Positions 9,695 to 21,452 of a DNA stretch of 64,000 nucleotides are shown here, piece by piece (position 1 is the first letter of the stretch; every line of letters starts with the position of its first letter). Position numbers and translations under genes: made by a program. Where the stretch lies: the NCBI GenBank assembly GCA_964618455.1, contig CAZUAQ010000022.1:1-64000 (forward strand). The letters are read 5' to 3'. A model generated the notes under the pieces. The model saw nothing but the letters and a program-made list of their open reading frames with translations. It was not told the DNA's origin and did no database searches. This stretch comes from CAZUAQ01 sp964618455. Its GTDB lineage: Bacteria > Planctomycetota > Phycisphaerae > UBA1845 > PWPN01.

Positions 9695-10168
9695 GAGCCT
9701 ACCCTCGCGTGAAGCCGGTGCAGGGTGACGATTCCCCGGGATCGCCGAAACTCGTCCGCCGCGTCCGCGGAATGCCGGTCACCCAATGGGCACTCCCCTC
9801 TTCGGGTGACCGCGCTGCAACCCGATTCCCTCCCATGGGCGTACCGACTTCTTCTTCGTTGACCGATCGAGAACTACTCCCGTCGATCGAGATTCGTTGC
9901 AAGTCCTGTCTGCAGCCGGGTTTCCAGCGTCAGAGCATGACAACCCCATGTTAACACCGATTGAAGATGGGATGCAAACAACGTTAAGGCCATCCGTCGC
10001 ATTCGCCCTGACACTGCTGCGCCGGCAGAAATCCCGGCAGATCGATGAAAAATGCCATAAGAAATGTTGCGATTTTAACAGCTTCATCAACCTCTCTTCG
10101 CAAGGCCTGCTGAATATGGGACGCGAACTGTAAGGAATCAAGTTCGGCTCTCCGGGGGCGCGCTCACG
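9695..10168. other. Intergenic region, 474 bp, divergent promoters expected
   Basis: This region separates two divergent lipid-metabolism genes. I see no tRNA, no convincing small gene and no strong terminator. Two copies of GATCGAGA lie about 25 bp apart near 9866-9892. Promoters for both flanking genes should be here, but I could not pin down clear -35/-10 pairs. Confidence 0.4.
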
Positions 10169-12019
10169 ATGACTGAATCCTCCCTGACACCGTTCCGCGT
10201 GGACATTCGCCCTCGGCGGGCGTGGCAGCAAATGGCCTGGAACAGCACACGGCCGCTGGTGCATCGCTTCCTTGGCTTCGATCGGCTGAACCACATCTAC
10301 CGGGATATCCTCTCGCTCGATCCCTCGCGGCCGTTCGTCGACCGGGCCCTGGACATCCTGGGTGTCGAGTACGACGCGAGCCGGCAGGAGCTGGATGCCA
10401 TCCCCACGTCCGGACCGCTGGTCGCCTTTGCCAATCATCCCTTCGGTGGACTGGAGGGCTTGATTCTGACATCGCTGCTCCTGCGGGTGCGACCGGATGT
10501 GAAGCTCATGGCCAATTACCTTCTGGGGCGACTTCCGGAGTTGAGGGACTCGCAGATTCATGTCGATCCCTTCGGCGGACAGAAAGCGAATGAGACGAAT
10601 CGTCGCGGACTTCGCGAGGCGATTCGATGGGTCCGCGAGGGAGGGGCATTGGCCGTTTTCCCCGCAGGCGTCGTCTCACACTATTCCTGGAAGGACAATT
10701 CCGTCACCGACCCGCCCTGGAGTTCCACGATCGCGCGAATCATCCGCACCACCGGGGCGTCCGCCCTCCCCGTTTACTTCGAGGGGCAGAACAGTTCACT
10801 GTTCCAGGCGATGGGCATGCTGCACCCGCGACTTCGGACGGTCATGCTTGGTCGCGAACTTCTCGGCAAGCAACGCCACCGCATCCAACTGCGCGTGGGC
10901 AACGCCATCGCTCACAAGGATCTGGCAACGTATGATTCCCCCGAGGAACTGATCGACTACCTGCGACTTCGCACGTATCTTCTCAAGAGCCATTCCCTTT
11001 CGTCCCCCCCGCCTCAACGTTCCCGGAGGCTGCCCACCGGACGGCGTGTCCCCATCGTCGAAGCCGAGCCCCCGGAGATTCTGGAGCGGGAACTTGCACG
11101 ATTGCCGGACGACCACCATCTTCTGCGCAGCCGGGAATTTGACGTGTTTGTGTCCCGGTCGCTGCGGATTCCGCACATCCTTCATGAGATCGGGCGGCTC
11201 CGCGAAGTGACCTTCCGCGCTATCGGCGGAGGCACCGGCAACACCATCGATCTGGATCGCTTCGATGAACGCTACCATCACCTCTTCGTGTGGGACCGGA
11301 AGCACTCCCGACTCGTCGGGTCCTACCGCATGGGGCTCACCGATGAACTCCGGCGCGACCATCCCACGCGACACCTGTACACCGCCACACTGTTCCGCAT
11401 TCAGCCCCGGCTGTTCGACGAGATGGGACCGACGATTGAACTCGGACGCTCCTTCGTCCGTCAGGAGTACCAGAAGAGCTACTCCTCACTGCTTCTCTTG
11501 TGGAAAGGGATCGCCCGGTTCGTCGCGCGGCATCCGCGGTACCGTAAGCTCATCGGACCGGTCACGATCAGCAATCACTATCACTGCGTGACGCAGGATC
11601 TGCTGATCGCCTTTCTGAAGACACAGGATCGCAGATCGGAACTGCAATCCCTGGTCAGCGGGCGCCATCCGCCCCGACGACTTCGCCGCCTTCAACATGA
11701 GCATCGCCTGGTGAGCCGCGTCGTCCGCGAGATCCGTGAGGTGGACAATCTCGTGCGCGAAATCGAAAGCGACCAGAAATCGATCCCGGTCCTCCTTCGC
11801 CAGTACTTGAAGTTCGACGCCAAACTGCTCGGGTTTACCATCGACCCGAATTTCAGCGAGGCGCTGGACGCGCTGATGCTGGTCGATCTGCCCTCCGCGG
11901 ACCCCTCGGTCCTGGCGCGCTATTTCGAACGCGAGGAACTCGCGAGTTATCTCCGCTACCATGGAGTCTCAGGGGTCACATCGAATGCGGAAAGGGTTCC
12001 GGACCTGGTGGCGTCCTGA
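10169..12019 (+). CDS. Bifunctional acyltransferase, OlsF-like (ornithine lipid synthesis)
   Basis: The 616-aa protein joins two acyltransferases. Residues about 60-280 form a PlsC/LPLAT domain with the HX4(D/E)-type motif FANHPFGGLEG, then KLMANYLLGRLPEL and VFPAGVVSH. Residues about 320-500 resemble the GNAT-like OlsB/hemolysin domain (LREVTFRAIGGGTGNTIDL, GSYRMGLTDELRRDH, ELGRSFVRQEYQKSYSSLLL). OlsF proteins are known to have this fused layout and to make ornithine or lysine lipids by N-acylating the amino acid and then O-acylating the product. Together with btaAB upstream this gives two routes to phosphorus-free membrane lipids within 5 kb. The start ATG has only a G-rich stretch ahead of it. 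The domain calls are firm; the amino acid used is unknown. Confidence 0.8.
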   Translation: MTESSLTPFRVDIRPRRAWQQMAWNSTRPLVHRFLGFDRLNHIYRDILSLDPSRPFVDRALDILGVEYDASRQELDAIPTSGPLVAFANHPFGGLEGLILTSLLLRVRPDVKLMANYLLGRLPELRDSQIHVDPFGGQKANETNRRGLREAIRWVREGGALAVFPAGVVSHYSWKDNSVTDPPWSSTIARIIRTTGASALPVYFEGQNSSLFQAMGMLHPRLRTVMLGRELLGKQRHRIQLRVGNAIAHKDLATYDSPEELIDYLRLRTYLLKSHSLSSPPPQRSRRLPTGRRVPIVEAEPPEILERELARLPDDHHLLRSREFDVFVSRSLRIPHILHEIGRLREVTFRAIGGGTGNTIDLDRFDERYHHLFVWDRKHSRLVGSYRMGLTDELRRDHPTRHLYTATLFRIQPRLFDEMGPTIELGRSFVRQEYQKSYSSLLLLWKGIARFVARHPRYRKLIGPVTISNHYHCVTQDLLIAFLKTQDRRSELQSLVSGRHPPRRLRRLQHEHRLVSRVVREIREVDNLVREIESDQKSIPVLLRQYLKFDAKLLGFTIDPNFSEALDALMLVDLPSADPSVLARYFEREELASYLRYHGVSGVTSNAERVPDLVAS

Positions 12020-12031
12020 CGAGCGCGAGCA

Positions 12032-12826
12032 TTACCCACCTGTGGGCGAAATTGCGTCATTCGAGACCGCCTGTCGACGTCGCATGAATCTCCGATACCC
12101 GATGACCGGCAAGACCCAGACGTAGGGTCGTAACGCCAGCCACGCGGCACACCCTCCGATGATCGCGCCGACCAGGCAATCGCTCATCCAGTGCACGGCA
12201 TCGAAATAGCGCGACAGTCCACAACCGATCGCAAGCGTCCAGCAGAACCAGGCCAGTCGCGGATAGAACCAGGCCAGGGAGAGCATGAAGGCAAACGCAG
12301 CGGCGGTGTGGCCCGAGGGAAATGACTCCGTCTCACTGTCGCGATCGCCGAAGGCAACACCTCGCCAGGGCTGCCACGTTCCGAGGTCCGGGTCGAGAAT
12401 CTGCACGTCATCTTTTTTTTCCGTAATGAAGACCTCCGGCCGGTCGCGCACGACAATGGCCTTGCCCAGATTGGCCCCGACGGCGGCCAGGAGTTCGGCG
12501 AACAGCACGACTGCGATGATCGTCCATCGCCGGCGGTCATAAGTGGCGACGAGAATCAGGGCTACGAGCACGAAGAAGAACTCGCCCACTTCGCGAAACC
12601 CGCCAAGCAGACTGCGAAACAGATCGTCCGGATCTCCGATCGTGTCGCACTTCCAGCGCATCAACGCCACGTCATAGCGCAACAAAAATCCCAGCACAAC
12701 GGCAAGCAAAGCGGCAATGCCGACGCGCAGGCCCCACACGGGCGCGGAGGCGTTGCGCGGCAAGGGTAAAACGATTTCATCCTTGGCGGGCGGCGTGAGA
12801 TCCACTGCGTCGAATTCGCGTCTCAT
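12032..12826 (-). CDS. PAP2-family membrane phosphatase
   Basis: A 264-aa integral membrane phosphatase of the PAP2 superfamily. The three active-site motifs are present: KAIVVRDRP (KX6RP), PSGHTAAA (PSGH) and SRYFDAVHWMSD (SRX5HX3D), between about residues 120 and 215. About five or six hydrophobic helices surround them. Such enzymes remove phosphate from phosphatidic acid, undecaprenyl diphosphate or similar lipids at the outer membrane face. Start at 12826 (ATG); an in-frame ATG at 12838 is possible. The gene converges with the OlsF-like gene (12 bp apart) and diverges from the ArnT-like gene, which suggests a lipid-carrier recycling role (inference). Confidence 0.82.
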   Translation of the reverse strand: MRREFDAVDLTPPAKDEIVLPLPRNASAPVWGLRVGIAALLAVVLGFLLRYDVALMRWKCDTIGDPDDLFRSLLGGFREVGEFFFVLVALILVATYDRRRWTIIAVVLFAELLAAVGANLGKAIVVRDRPEVFITEKKDDVQILDPDLGTWQPWRGVAFGDRDSETESFPSGHTAAAFAFMLSLAWFYPRLAWFCWTLAIGCGLSRYFDAVHWMSDCLVGAIIGGCAAWLALRPYVWVLPVIGYRRFMRRRQAVSNDAISPTGG

Positions 12827-14547
12827 GAGGACGACCATTATGATGACAAGTGAGGAGCCTGCCAAACCGACGACTCTTCTCGCGAAAGGTCTCTGCCCTT
12901 GTCCGACCCTCAGGGTACAACGCCTCCCCCCAATGAACTTGCCGTCGAACGCTTTCTCACCTGGCAGGACATCGGTCTGATCGCGGCGGTGGCGTTGCTG
13001 ATCCTGCTTCCCGGGCTCGATAACCGATTCATCGATCGCGACGAAGGCTGGTATGCCGAGGTCAGCCGCGAGATGGTGCGGTCGGGTGACTGGCTGATCC
13101 CCGAGTATCTCGGCGAACCGTGGCTGCACAAACCGCCGCTCACCTATTGGCTGGTCTCCGCCAGCTTCACGCTCTTCGGACTCGGCGAATGGCAGGCGCG
13201 GCTGATCCCGCTGCTGGCGACGATCGCCAATGCGGTGCTGGTCGGCCGATTGGCAGCGCACATGTTCGGCCGCGGCGTGGGCCGGTTGGCGGGGCTGATC
13301 TTCATCACCTTCGGACTCACCGCCGTCACCGGCAAGATGCTGCTGACGGATGCGGTCATGCTGACGTGTACGCTGGTCGCGATCGACGCGCATTGGCGCA
13401 TGGCCCGGGAGGCGGTGACGTGGGAGCGCATCACGATCTACGGCATCGCCATCGGCCTCGGCATGCTCGCCAAGGGACCGGCCACGCTGCTGTTCGCCGG
13501 CGCGTTCGCGCTGGGACTGCTGCGATGGGAGCGGACACGCGCGTGGATCGCGAACGTGCGGTGGTGGGCGTTCCTGCCGATCGCCCTGGCGGTCGCCCTT
13601 CCGTGGTTCATCGCCGTGGCGCAGCAGGAGTGGGATGAACTCGTCAGAAATTTCTTCGGGTATGAAATAGCTGATCGCATCCAGAACCCCGAGCACCGCC
13701 ACGCCGCACCGCCCGGCTACTACTTCCTGATCAGTCTCGGCGGACTGCTGCCGTGGACCCTCTTCATTCCGGTGACGCTCGTGGAATCCTGGAAGCACGC
13801 CCGGGAAGACCGCACTGTGAGCATTGTGCTTATCTGGCTGGCGGTGCCGTGGATCCTGCTCGAACTCATCTCCAGCAAGCTGCCGCACTACATCCTGCCC
13901 TGTTACGTGCCGCTGGCCATCCTGCTCGCGCGGATCACTTACCTGGCGTTGGTGCCCGAACGGAAATGGATCGAGATCCCCAAGTGGGAGCGGCGCGGGC
14001 TTGTGGCCTGGCCGATCGTGATGATGGTGGTCGGACTCGGATTCGCCGTCGCCATGCTCGTCCTCAGCCGGGCGCCCTGGGCGTGGGCGGGTGCCGCGGC
14101 GGGAATCAGCCTGATCGCCGGATTCGCCTGGGTGCTGAAGCAACTGCGCACGCAGCCGTTGACGCATGCCTGGGCGGGTGGCATCCTGGTGACGCTCATC
14201 TTCCACTTCATCGTGGGTGCCGTGATGTTCCGCTTCCTCGAGCCGCACCGCTTCAGCGTCCAGCTCGGTCAGACGCTGCGGCAGACCGCCGACTATTCCC
14301 ATGACATCGTGCTCTGCGGCTACAAGGAGCCGACCACGTTCTTCTATCTGGATCGCAGCGCGGAGGTCGTCCATCGCGACAACCTGGCCCAGCGCTTGAA
14401 CAAAGCCGAAAGGCCCGTGGTGCTGGCGATCACGGACGAAGAGTTCGAACAACTGGACGAGCCCACGCGCGCGTTGATCTCACCGATCCTTCGCGAGGAA
14501 CGCCTCGACGGGTTCAATTACGTGAAGATGGAAGAAGTCGGCGTGCG

Positions 14548-16458
<1,911 letters not shown>

Positions 16459-16666
16459 GGAGTCTTCCTTCTCGTGAAATACGGGGCGTTGAAGCTTCCC
16501 CATCTCGACCTTCCTCTCATCGCGCGTTTGCCCGGCCCGCCGGGTTCGGTAACCACCACTTGAACGGCAACCTGCCGACACGTGGCAAGGGGCAACCTGT
16601 CTATTGTGATTCTTCAGGGACTAACGTCAAGCGAACAAGGCGTGAAAGCTCGCCCGACCTGATGCC

Positions 16667-17296
16667 TTAACCCGCCTGCTCCCGAAGGCAGTTCTTCATT
16701 GTAGCGCGCATGGCGCGAAGGGCCTGACCGCGATGACTGATACCGTGCTTCTGCTCGGGAGACATCTCCGCCGCCGTCATGTTCGAGGGCGGATGGAAGA
16801 AGAGTGGATCGTAACCGAAACCGTTGCACCCTCGCGGCGACTCCAGGATGCGGCCCTCCACCGTCCCTTCTGCCCGGGCCAGCACGCGATCGCCCTCGGC
16901 CAGCACAAGCACGCATCGAAACCGTGCCGTGCGCCGCGATTCCGGCACACCCTGGAGGCGTTCGAGGAGCAGTGCATTGTTGGCGTCGTCCGTCGCGTCC
17001 TCACCGGCGAAGCGTGCCGAGCGGACACCGGGCTCACCGTCCAGCGCATCGACCTCCAGCCCCGAGTCGTCCGCCAGCGTCCACAGGCCCGACCGCCGCG
17101 CGTAGCAGGTGGCCTTCAACTCGGCGTTGGCGACGAACGTCTCGCCATCTTCCTCCGGCACCGGCCAGCCTTGATCCACCTCCGACAGCAGCCTCCAGCG
17201 CACCGGAACGGGTTGCGCCTCCTCGTCCACACCGAGAATCTCGCGGATTTCCTTCGCCTTCTTCGGATTATTCGTCGCGATCAGAATCTCTCGCAT
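16667..17296 (-). CDS. rdgB: XTP/dITP diphosphatase (non-canonical purine NTP pyrophosphatase)
   Basis: A 209-aa HAM1/RdgB-family enzyme that hydrolyses ITP, dITP and XTP to monophosphates and keeps deaminated purines out of nucleic acids. Diagnostic segments are ILIATNNPKKAKEI at the N-terminus, TLADDSGLEVDALDGEPG with SARFAGEDATD (about 75-105), GCNGFGYDPLFFHP (about 155-168) and SHRGQALRAM near the end. It is the last gene of a minus-strand run with rph and a lipoprotein gene, 18 nt downstream of the latter. The rph-rdgB association is common in bacteria. Confidence 0.93.
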   Translation of the reverse strand: MREILIATNNPKKAKEIREILGVDEEAQPVPVRWRLLSEVDQGWPVPEEDGETFVANAELKATCYARRSGLWTLADDSGLEVDALDGEPGVRSARFAGEDATDDANNALLLERLQGVPESRRTARFRCVLVLAEGDRVLARAEGTVEGRILESPRGCNGFGYDPLFFHPPSNMTAAEMSPEQKHGISHRGQALRAMRATMKNCLREQAG

Positions 17297-17314
17297 GGCA
17301 CCCGCCCAACCGCA

Positions 17315-18259
17315 TTACCGCAGCGTCTCGAGTTCGTCCTTCTCGGGCACCTTCACCAGGAACGACGTGATCGGTTCCATCCGGCCCGAAGCGTTCATGT
17401 ACTTGCGGAGATGGCCGTTCTCGGTCACATGCTGGAATTCATCGGGGTTGCGCGCGATCAGCCGCTGAACGCGCGGCCCCAGTTGCGGGCCCTCCGGCGT
17501 CTGCACAATATCATCGTCATCGAAATTGCCGATGAACACGACGCTCTCCACGTCCCCGTGATGCACATAGGCTTCGTACTGCTCCTTGCGAAGACTCGCG
17601 ACGTACTGGTTGGCGGCCCTGGTCCGCCCGTTGAACGTCGGTGTGTCGTAGAAGACGGCGATCTGCAGCGTATAAGGACCGGTCGCCTGATCGACGGTCC
17701 ACGTGGTCGGGGTCTGCTCCACCGGCCTGTCCACCAATTCCGGCATGGCATAGATGAAGGGGCGGGACCGATTGACCGTCAAGCCGCGGATCAGGGCGAT
17801 GTCCTCGCGGAAGTCGTTGCCGAACTGCAGTTCCCCGTTGTGGGCACGCTTCCTGTACGAGCCGTAATAGATCACGCTGCCTGTAGCCGAGGAATCCAGC
17901 CGGATTTCCGAGCCGTCCAGCCCCTGAACGCGCGACATCCACATCCCCAACTGCCGGCACAACGCCTCGTGGTTGGGTGCCTGGGACTCGAAGCACCTGA
18001 TGGTCCAGCGCTCCTGGCCGCCCCCGCCAAACAGCGCTCCGCCGTCGAAGAGACCTCCACCCCCGCCGGCGGATTCGGTCGGGCGTGGATTGAACCAGGA
18101 CTCCCTCTTCGGTTGCTCCTCGGCATCACGACCGAAGAGCGTCTCCCCCGAATCCAGCCCCGGCCCCGTCGTCTCACACCCGGCAAGCCCCGCCACCAGG
18201 CAGACGAGGGCAAGCACGCCTGCGCCGTCACGGTACCGAAGTCTCAACCTCATGTGCAT
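17315..18259 (-). CDS. Putative lipoprotein of unknown function
   Basis: A 314-aa exported protein with a clear lipoprotein signal peptide: basic MHMRLRLRYRD, a hydrophobic core and lipobox LAGC at about residues 25-28. A linker rich in Gly, Ser and Glu follows. The C-terminal two thirds (about 85-314) form one domain without a motif I recognise; it contains SATGSVIYYGSYRKRA and VASLRKEQYEAYVHHGD, which hint at an SPOR-like fold (weak inference). It starts 3 nt after the rph stop and ends 18 nt before rdgB, so it is inserted into the rph-rdgB pair. Restricted distribution among planctomycetes would not surprise me. Confidence 0.7.
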   Translation of the reverse strand: MHMRLRLRYRDGAGVLALVCLVAGLAGCETTGPGLDSGETLFGRDAEEQPKRESWFNPRPTESAGGGGGLFDGGALFGGGGQERWTIRCFESQAPNHEALCRQLGMWMSRVQGLDGSEIRLDSSATGSVIYYGSYRKRAHNGELQFGNDFREDIALIRGLTVNRSRPFIYAMPELVDRPVEQTPTTWTVDQATGPYTLQIAVFYDTPTFNGRTRAANQYVASLRKEQYEAYVHHGDVESVVFIGNFDDDDIVQTPEGPQLGPRVQRLIARNPDEFQHVTENGHLRKYMNASGRMEPITSFLVKVPEKDELETLR

Positions 18260-18262
18260 GGA

Positions 18263-18991
18263 TCACCTCGATGTCACTCGTCGCGCCAATGCCTTCCGCT
18301 GGCCCTCGATGAGCTTGCGTATGCCTTTGCGCGCCAGATCGAGCATCTTGTCCAGTTCCTTGCGCTCGAACGGCATGCCCTCGGCACACCCCTGGACTTC
18401 GACGAACTTGCCGGAACCGGTCATGACCACGTTGAAGTCGACCTCGGCCCGGGAGTCCTCGACGTAGTTGAGATCGAGCAGAATGCGACCGTCCACCTTG
18501 CCGACGCTCACCGCCGCCAGTGGCTCGATGATCGGTGATTGGGCAAGACGTTTCTCCCGGCGGAGCATTCGAACGGCATCGGCCAGCGCGACGTACGCCC
18601 CGGTGATCGCCGCCGTACGCGTACCCCCATCCGCCTGAAGTACGTCGCAATCCAGCCAGATGCATCGTTCGCCGAGGGCTTTCATGTCGATCACGCTGCG
18701 AAGCGATCGGCCGATGAGACGCTGAATCTCCGTCGAGCGGCCGTCGACCTTCTTGCGACTTCGACTCCGACGTCGACCGGTCGAACCCGGCAACATGTCG
18801 TACTCCGCCGTGACCCATCCACGCCCCTGGCCCTCCATCCACTCCGGCACCCCCTCTTCGACGGTGGCGGTACAGATGACGGCGGTATCCCCCGTGCGGA
18901 TCAGCACCGCCCCGGGGCAATTCCGAATGTAGTTTCGTTGGATCTCGAGTGGGCGAAGCGCGTCGGCCCGCCGACCGTCGTGACGACTCAT
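18263..18991 (-). CDS. rph: Ribonuclease PH
   Basis: A 242-aa phosphorolytic 3'-5' exoribonuclease that trims the 3' ends of tRNA precursors. The N-terminus MSRHDGRRADALRP, the segment GDTAVICTATVEEGVPEWM and the phosphate-site region STEIQRLIGRSLRSVIDM are typical of RNase PH, as are WLDCDVLQADGGTRTAAITG and VLDLNYVEDSRAEVDFNVV-like stretches. Two ATGs are possible; I chose the one at 18991, about 7 nt downstream of GAGGGA, because the ATG at 18997 is too close. It heads the rph-lipoprotein-rdgB group and follows argF by about 58 bp. Confidence 0.93.
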   Translation of the reverse strand: MSRHDGRRADALRPLEIQRNYIRNCPGAVLIRTGDTAVICTATVEEGVPEWMEGQGRGWVTAEYDMLPGSTGRRRSRSRKKVDGRSTEIQRLIGRSLRSVIDMKALGERCIWLDCDVLQADGGTRTAAITGAYVALADAVRMLRREKRLAQSPIIEPLAAVSVGKVDGRILLDLNYVEDSRAEVDFNVVMTGSGKFVEVQGCAEGMPFERKELDKMLDLARKGIRKLIEGQRKALARRVTSR

Positions 18992-19049
18992 ACGCATTCC
19001 CTCACGTCAATCGGTCCGGAATCCCGCACGCCGCAGATGCCCCGCGGCT

Positions 19050-20009
19050 TCAGCCCTGGCGCGACAGCAACACCTCCAGCAACGCCCGCTGGGAGTGAAG
19101 CCGGTTTTCGGCCTGCTGGAAGATGATGGATTGGGATCCGTCGATCACCTCGTCCGTGATTTCCTGGTTTCGGTTCGCCGGCAGGCAGTGCATCACCACC
19201 GCCGTCGATTTGGCGCGCTCGAGCAGCTTCGCGTTCACCTGGTACGCCGCGAAATCCTTCTCGCGCTGGGCGCGCTGATCTTCCTGCCCCATGCTCGTCC
19301 ACACGTCCGTGTAGATGACGTCGACGTCGGCGACCGCCTCGCCGGGGTCGGTGGTCACGGATACTTCGGCCTGGGTCTTGGCCGCCTCGGACCGCGCGAA
19401 TTCCATGACCCCCTGATCCATTTCGTAGCCTTCCGGCGTCGCGAGATTGAACGACATGCCCGTGCGCACGCAGGCATTCATCAGCGAGCGCGAGACGTTG
19501 TTCGAATCACCGATGTACGCGACGCGAAGCCCTTGCGTATCGCCGAAGTGTTCGCGGATGGTCATCACGTCCGCCAGCGCCTGGCAGGGATGCGCCCAGT
19601 CACTCAGGCCGTTGATCACCGGCGTCACGCTGTGCGCCGCCAGTTCGATGACCGTCTGATGCGCGAAGACGCGTGCCACGATGACGTCACACATCGACGC
19701 CATCACCCGGGCGATATCCTTGATCTCCTCCCGGTGATTCACGCCGATCTGGTGATCTTCGAGATTGATGGCATGTCCACCCAACTGGGCCATGGCCGCT
19801 TCAAAACCCAGCCGCGTCCGCAGCGAGGATTTCTGGAAGATCATCGCCAGCACCTTGCCCTGAAACGCGGGGGCGAGTTCCCCCCGTTTGAACGCGGACT
19901 TCCGGGCGATCGCGAAGTCCACCAGTGCGGCGAACTGATCGCAGCCGATGTCACGCACCGAGAGATAGTGCTTGAGCGGCAGAAGATTCTTCGGAATGTC
20001 GGTCGTCAT
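19050..20009 (-). CDS. argF: Ornithine carbamoyltransferase
   Basis: A 319-aa cytoplasmic enzyme that makes citrulline from ornithine and carbamoyl phosphate. The carbamoyl-phosphate loop appears as KSSLRTR (usually STRTR), followed by HPCQALAD (about 130) and the ornithine-loop motif MHCLPANRN (about 275-283). The frame is open further upstream, but the ATG at 20009 overlaps the argD stop as ATGA and gives the family N-terminus (NLLPLKHYLSVRDIG). The pair argD-argF is translationally coupled. Leucine in place of threonine in the SxRTR loop is the only unusual point. Confidence 0.92.
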   Translation of the reverse strand: MTTDIPKNLLPLKHYLSVRDIGCDQFAALVDFAIARKSAFKRGELAPAFQGKVLAMIFQKSSLRTRLGFEAAMAQLGGHAINLEDHQIGVNHREEIKDIARVMASMCDVIVARVFAHQTVIELAAHSVTPVINGLSDWAHPCQALADVMTIREHFGDTQGLRVAYIGDSNNVSRSLMNACVRTGMSFNLATPEGYEMDQGVMEFARSEAAKTQAEVSVTTDPGEAVADVDVIYTDVWTSMGQEDQRAQREKDFAAYQVNAKLLERAKSTAVVMHCLPANRNQEITDEVIDGSQSIIFQQAENRLHSQRALLEVLLSRQG

Positions 20010-21205
20010 GAGGTCACCAATCGACTTTCGCAGAAGCGCATCGCCTCGGACAGAATCGTGAACGCCTCGTCCACCTCCTCCTCGGAGATCGTCATGGCCG
20101 GGAGCATCCGCAACACCATCTCCTGCGTGCAATTGATTCGCAATCCGCGCTCCAGGGCGGCCTCGACGATCGGCGCGCCGGGCAGCGAGAGTTCGATCCC
20201 GATCATCAGACCGCGTCCGCGGACTTTTTCGATGAAGCCGAAATCGTTCTGCAGTTGCCGCGCCTTGTCCAGGATGAGTTCCCCGAGGCGCGCGGCCCGC
20301 TCGAGCAACTGCTCCTGCTCGATGGCTTCAAACATGGCAATCGCCGCCGCCGCGACCAGGGGATTGCCACCGTACGTCGTCGCATGGGAACCCGGCGAGA
20401 GCGAAGCGGCCACTTCCGGCTGGGCGACCATCGCCCCGATCGGCGCCCCACCACCCAGGGCCTTGGCCAGGGTGATGATGTCCGGCTCGATGTTCTCGTG
20501 CTGGTAACCGAACCACCGGCCCGTCCGCCCGCAGCCGGTCTGCACCTCGTCCAGGATCAGGAGCATCCCGTGCTCGCTGCACAGATCCCGGAGCGCGGGC
20601 AGGTAACCGTCGTCCGGGATATTGACTCCGCCTTCGCCCTGGATCGGCTCGACCAGTACCGCCGCCGTCTCGTCCGTGATGGCAGATGCCACCGCGTCCA
20701 CATCGTTGAACGGCACGTACACGAATCCGGGGACAAGCGGCTCATGGCCGGCATGAACCCGTGACTGCGCGGTCGCGGACATGGCCCCGAACGTTCGCCC
20801 ATGGAAGCCCCGCTCCATGGTAATGATCTTGTAACGCCCCTCGGCGGTATGACGCCGAGCCAGCTTGATGGCGGCCTCATTGGCCTCGGCGCCGCTCCCG
20901 CAGAAGAAACTCATCCCCCCGAAGCCGTGACGGTGAATCAGTTCCGCCAGACGGCCCTGCGCCTCGGTATAAAACGTGTTGTCCACGTGAATGAGGGTGC
21001 CCGCCTGTTCGCGAATTGCCTCCACGACGCGCGGGTGACAATGACCCAGCAGACTGCATCCCCAGCCAGGAAAGAGATCCAGGTAACGCTTCCCGCGCGC
21101 GTCCCACATCTGCGAGCCTTCCGCTCGCGCGATCACCACGGGGATGCGTCCATAATTCTGGATGACGCATTGCTGAAATTGCGCCAGGGTCTCGTCCGCG
21201 CTCAT
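20006..21205 (-). CDS. argD: Acetylornithine aminotransferase
   Basis: A 399-aa class III PLP aminotransferase that converts N-acetylglutamate semialdehyde to acetylornithine in arginine synthesis. It has the glycine-rich region FFCGSGAEANEAAIKLAR (about 95-112), the PLP aspartate in LLILDEVQTGCGRTG (about 220-234) and the Schiff-base lysine in ITLAKALGGGAPIGA (about 250-264). The start at 21205 is preceded by a purine-rich GGAAGAGAGG; the frame is open to 21277 without a better site. Its TGA overlaps the argF ATG. Succinylornithine or ornithine aminotransferase are paralogues, but argF next door settles the role. Confidence 0.92.
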   Translation of the reverse strand: MSADETLAQFQQCVIQNYGRIPVVIARAEGSQMWDARGKRYLDLFPGWGCSLLGHCHPRVVEAIREQAGTLIHVDNTFYTEAQGRLAELIHRHGFGGMSFFCGSGAEANEAAIKLARRHTAEGRYKIITMERGFHGRTFGAMSATAQSRVHAGHEPLVPGFVYVPFNDVDAVASAITDETAAVLVEPIQGEGGVNIPDDGYLPALRDLCSEHGMLLILDEVQTGCGRTGRWFGYQHENIEPDIITLAKALGGGAPIGAMVAQPEVAASLSPGSHATTYGGNPLVAAAAIAMFEAIEQEQLLERAARLGELILDKARQLQNDFGFIEKVRGRGLMIGIELSLPGAPIVEAALERGLRINCTQEMVLRMLPAMTISEEEVDEAFTILSEAMRFCESRLVTS

Positions 21206-21452
21206 GCACACCTCTCTTCCGGAATCCAACGCCCACGGCACCCGCGCCGGACGCGACCGCATGGGCGAAACTACCATTGTAGCTCAATCGCCGCGCCGGC
21301 CACAACCGGTCTTCGGATCGATGCCCGACCTGGAGAGGCTTGACTCCGGGTGCTCATCAAGAACCGCTGAACATGAAGAGATTCCGCGGGCCATGATCAT
21401 CCGGACGGCTCAATGGGGATGCTGCGGCGGCCTCATGCCTCCCTCGCCCCGA

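Noticed and set aside
12032..14452. An 806-residue minus-strand open frame across the ArnT-like gene
   Set aside because: Only its last 264 codons (PAP2) look like protein. The rest is a low-complexity His/Arg/Asp shadow of the glycosyltransferase gene, common in GC-rich DNA.
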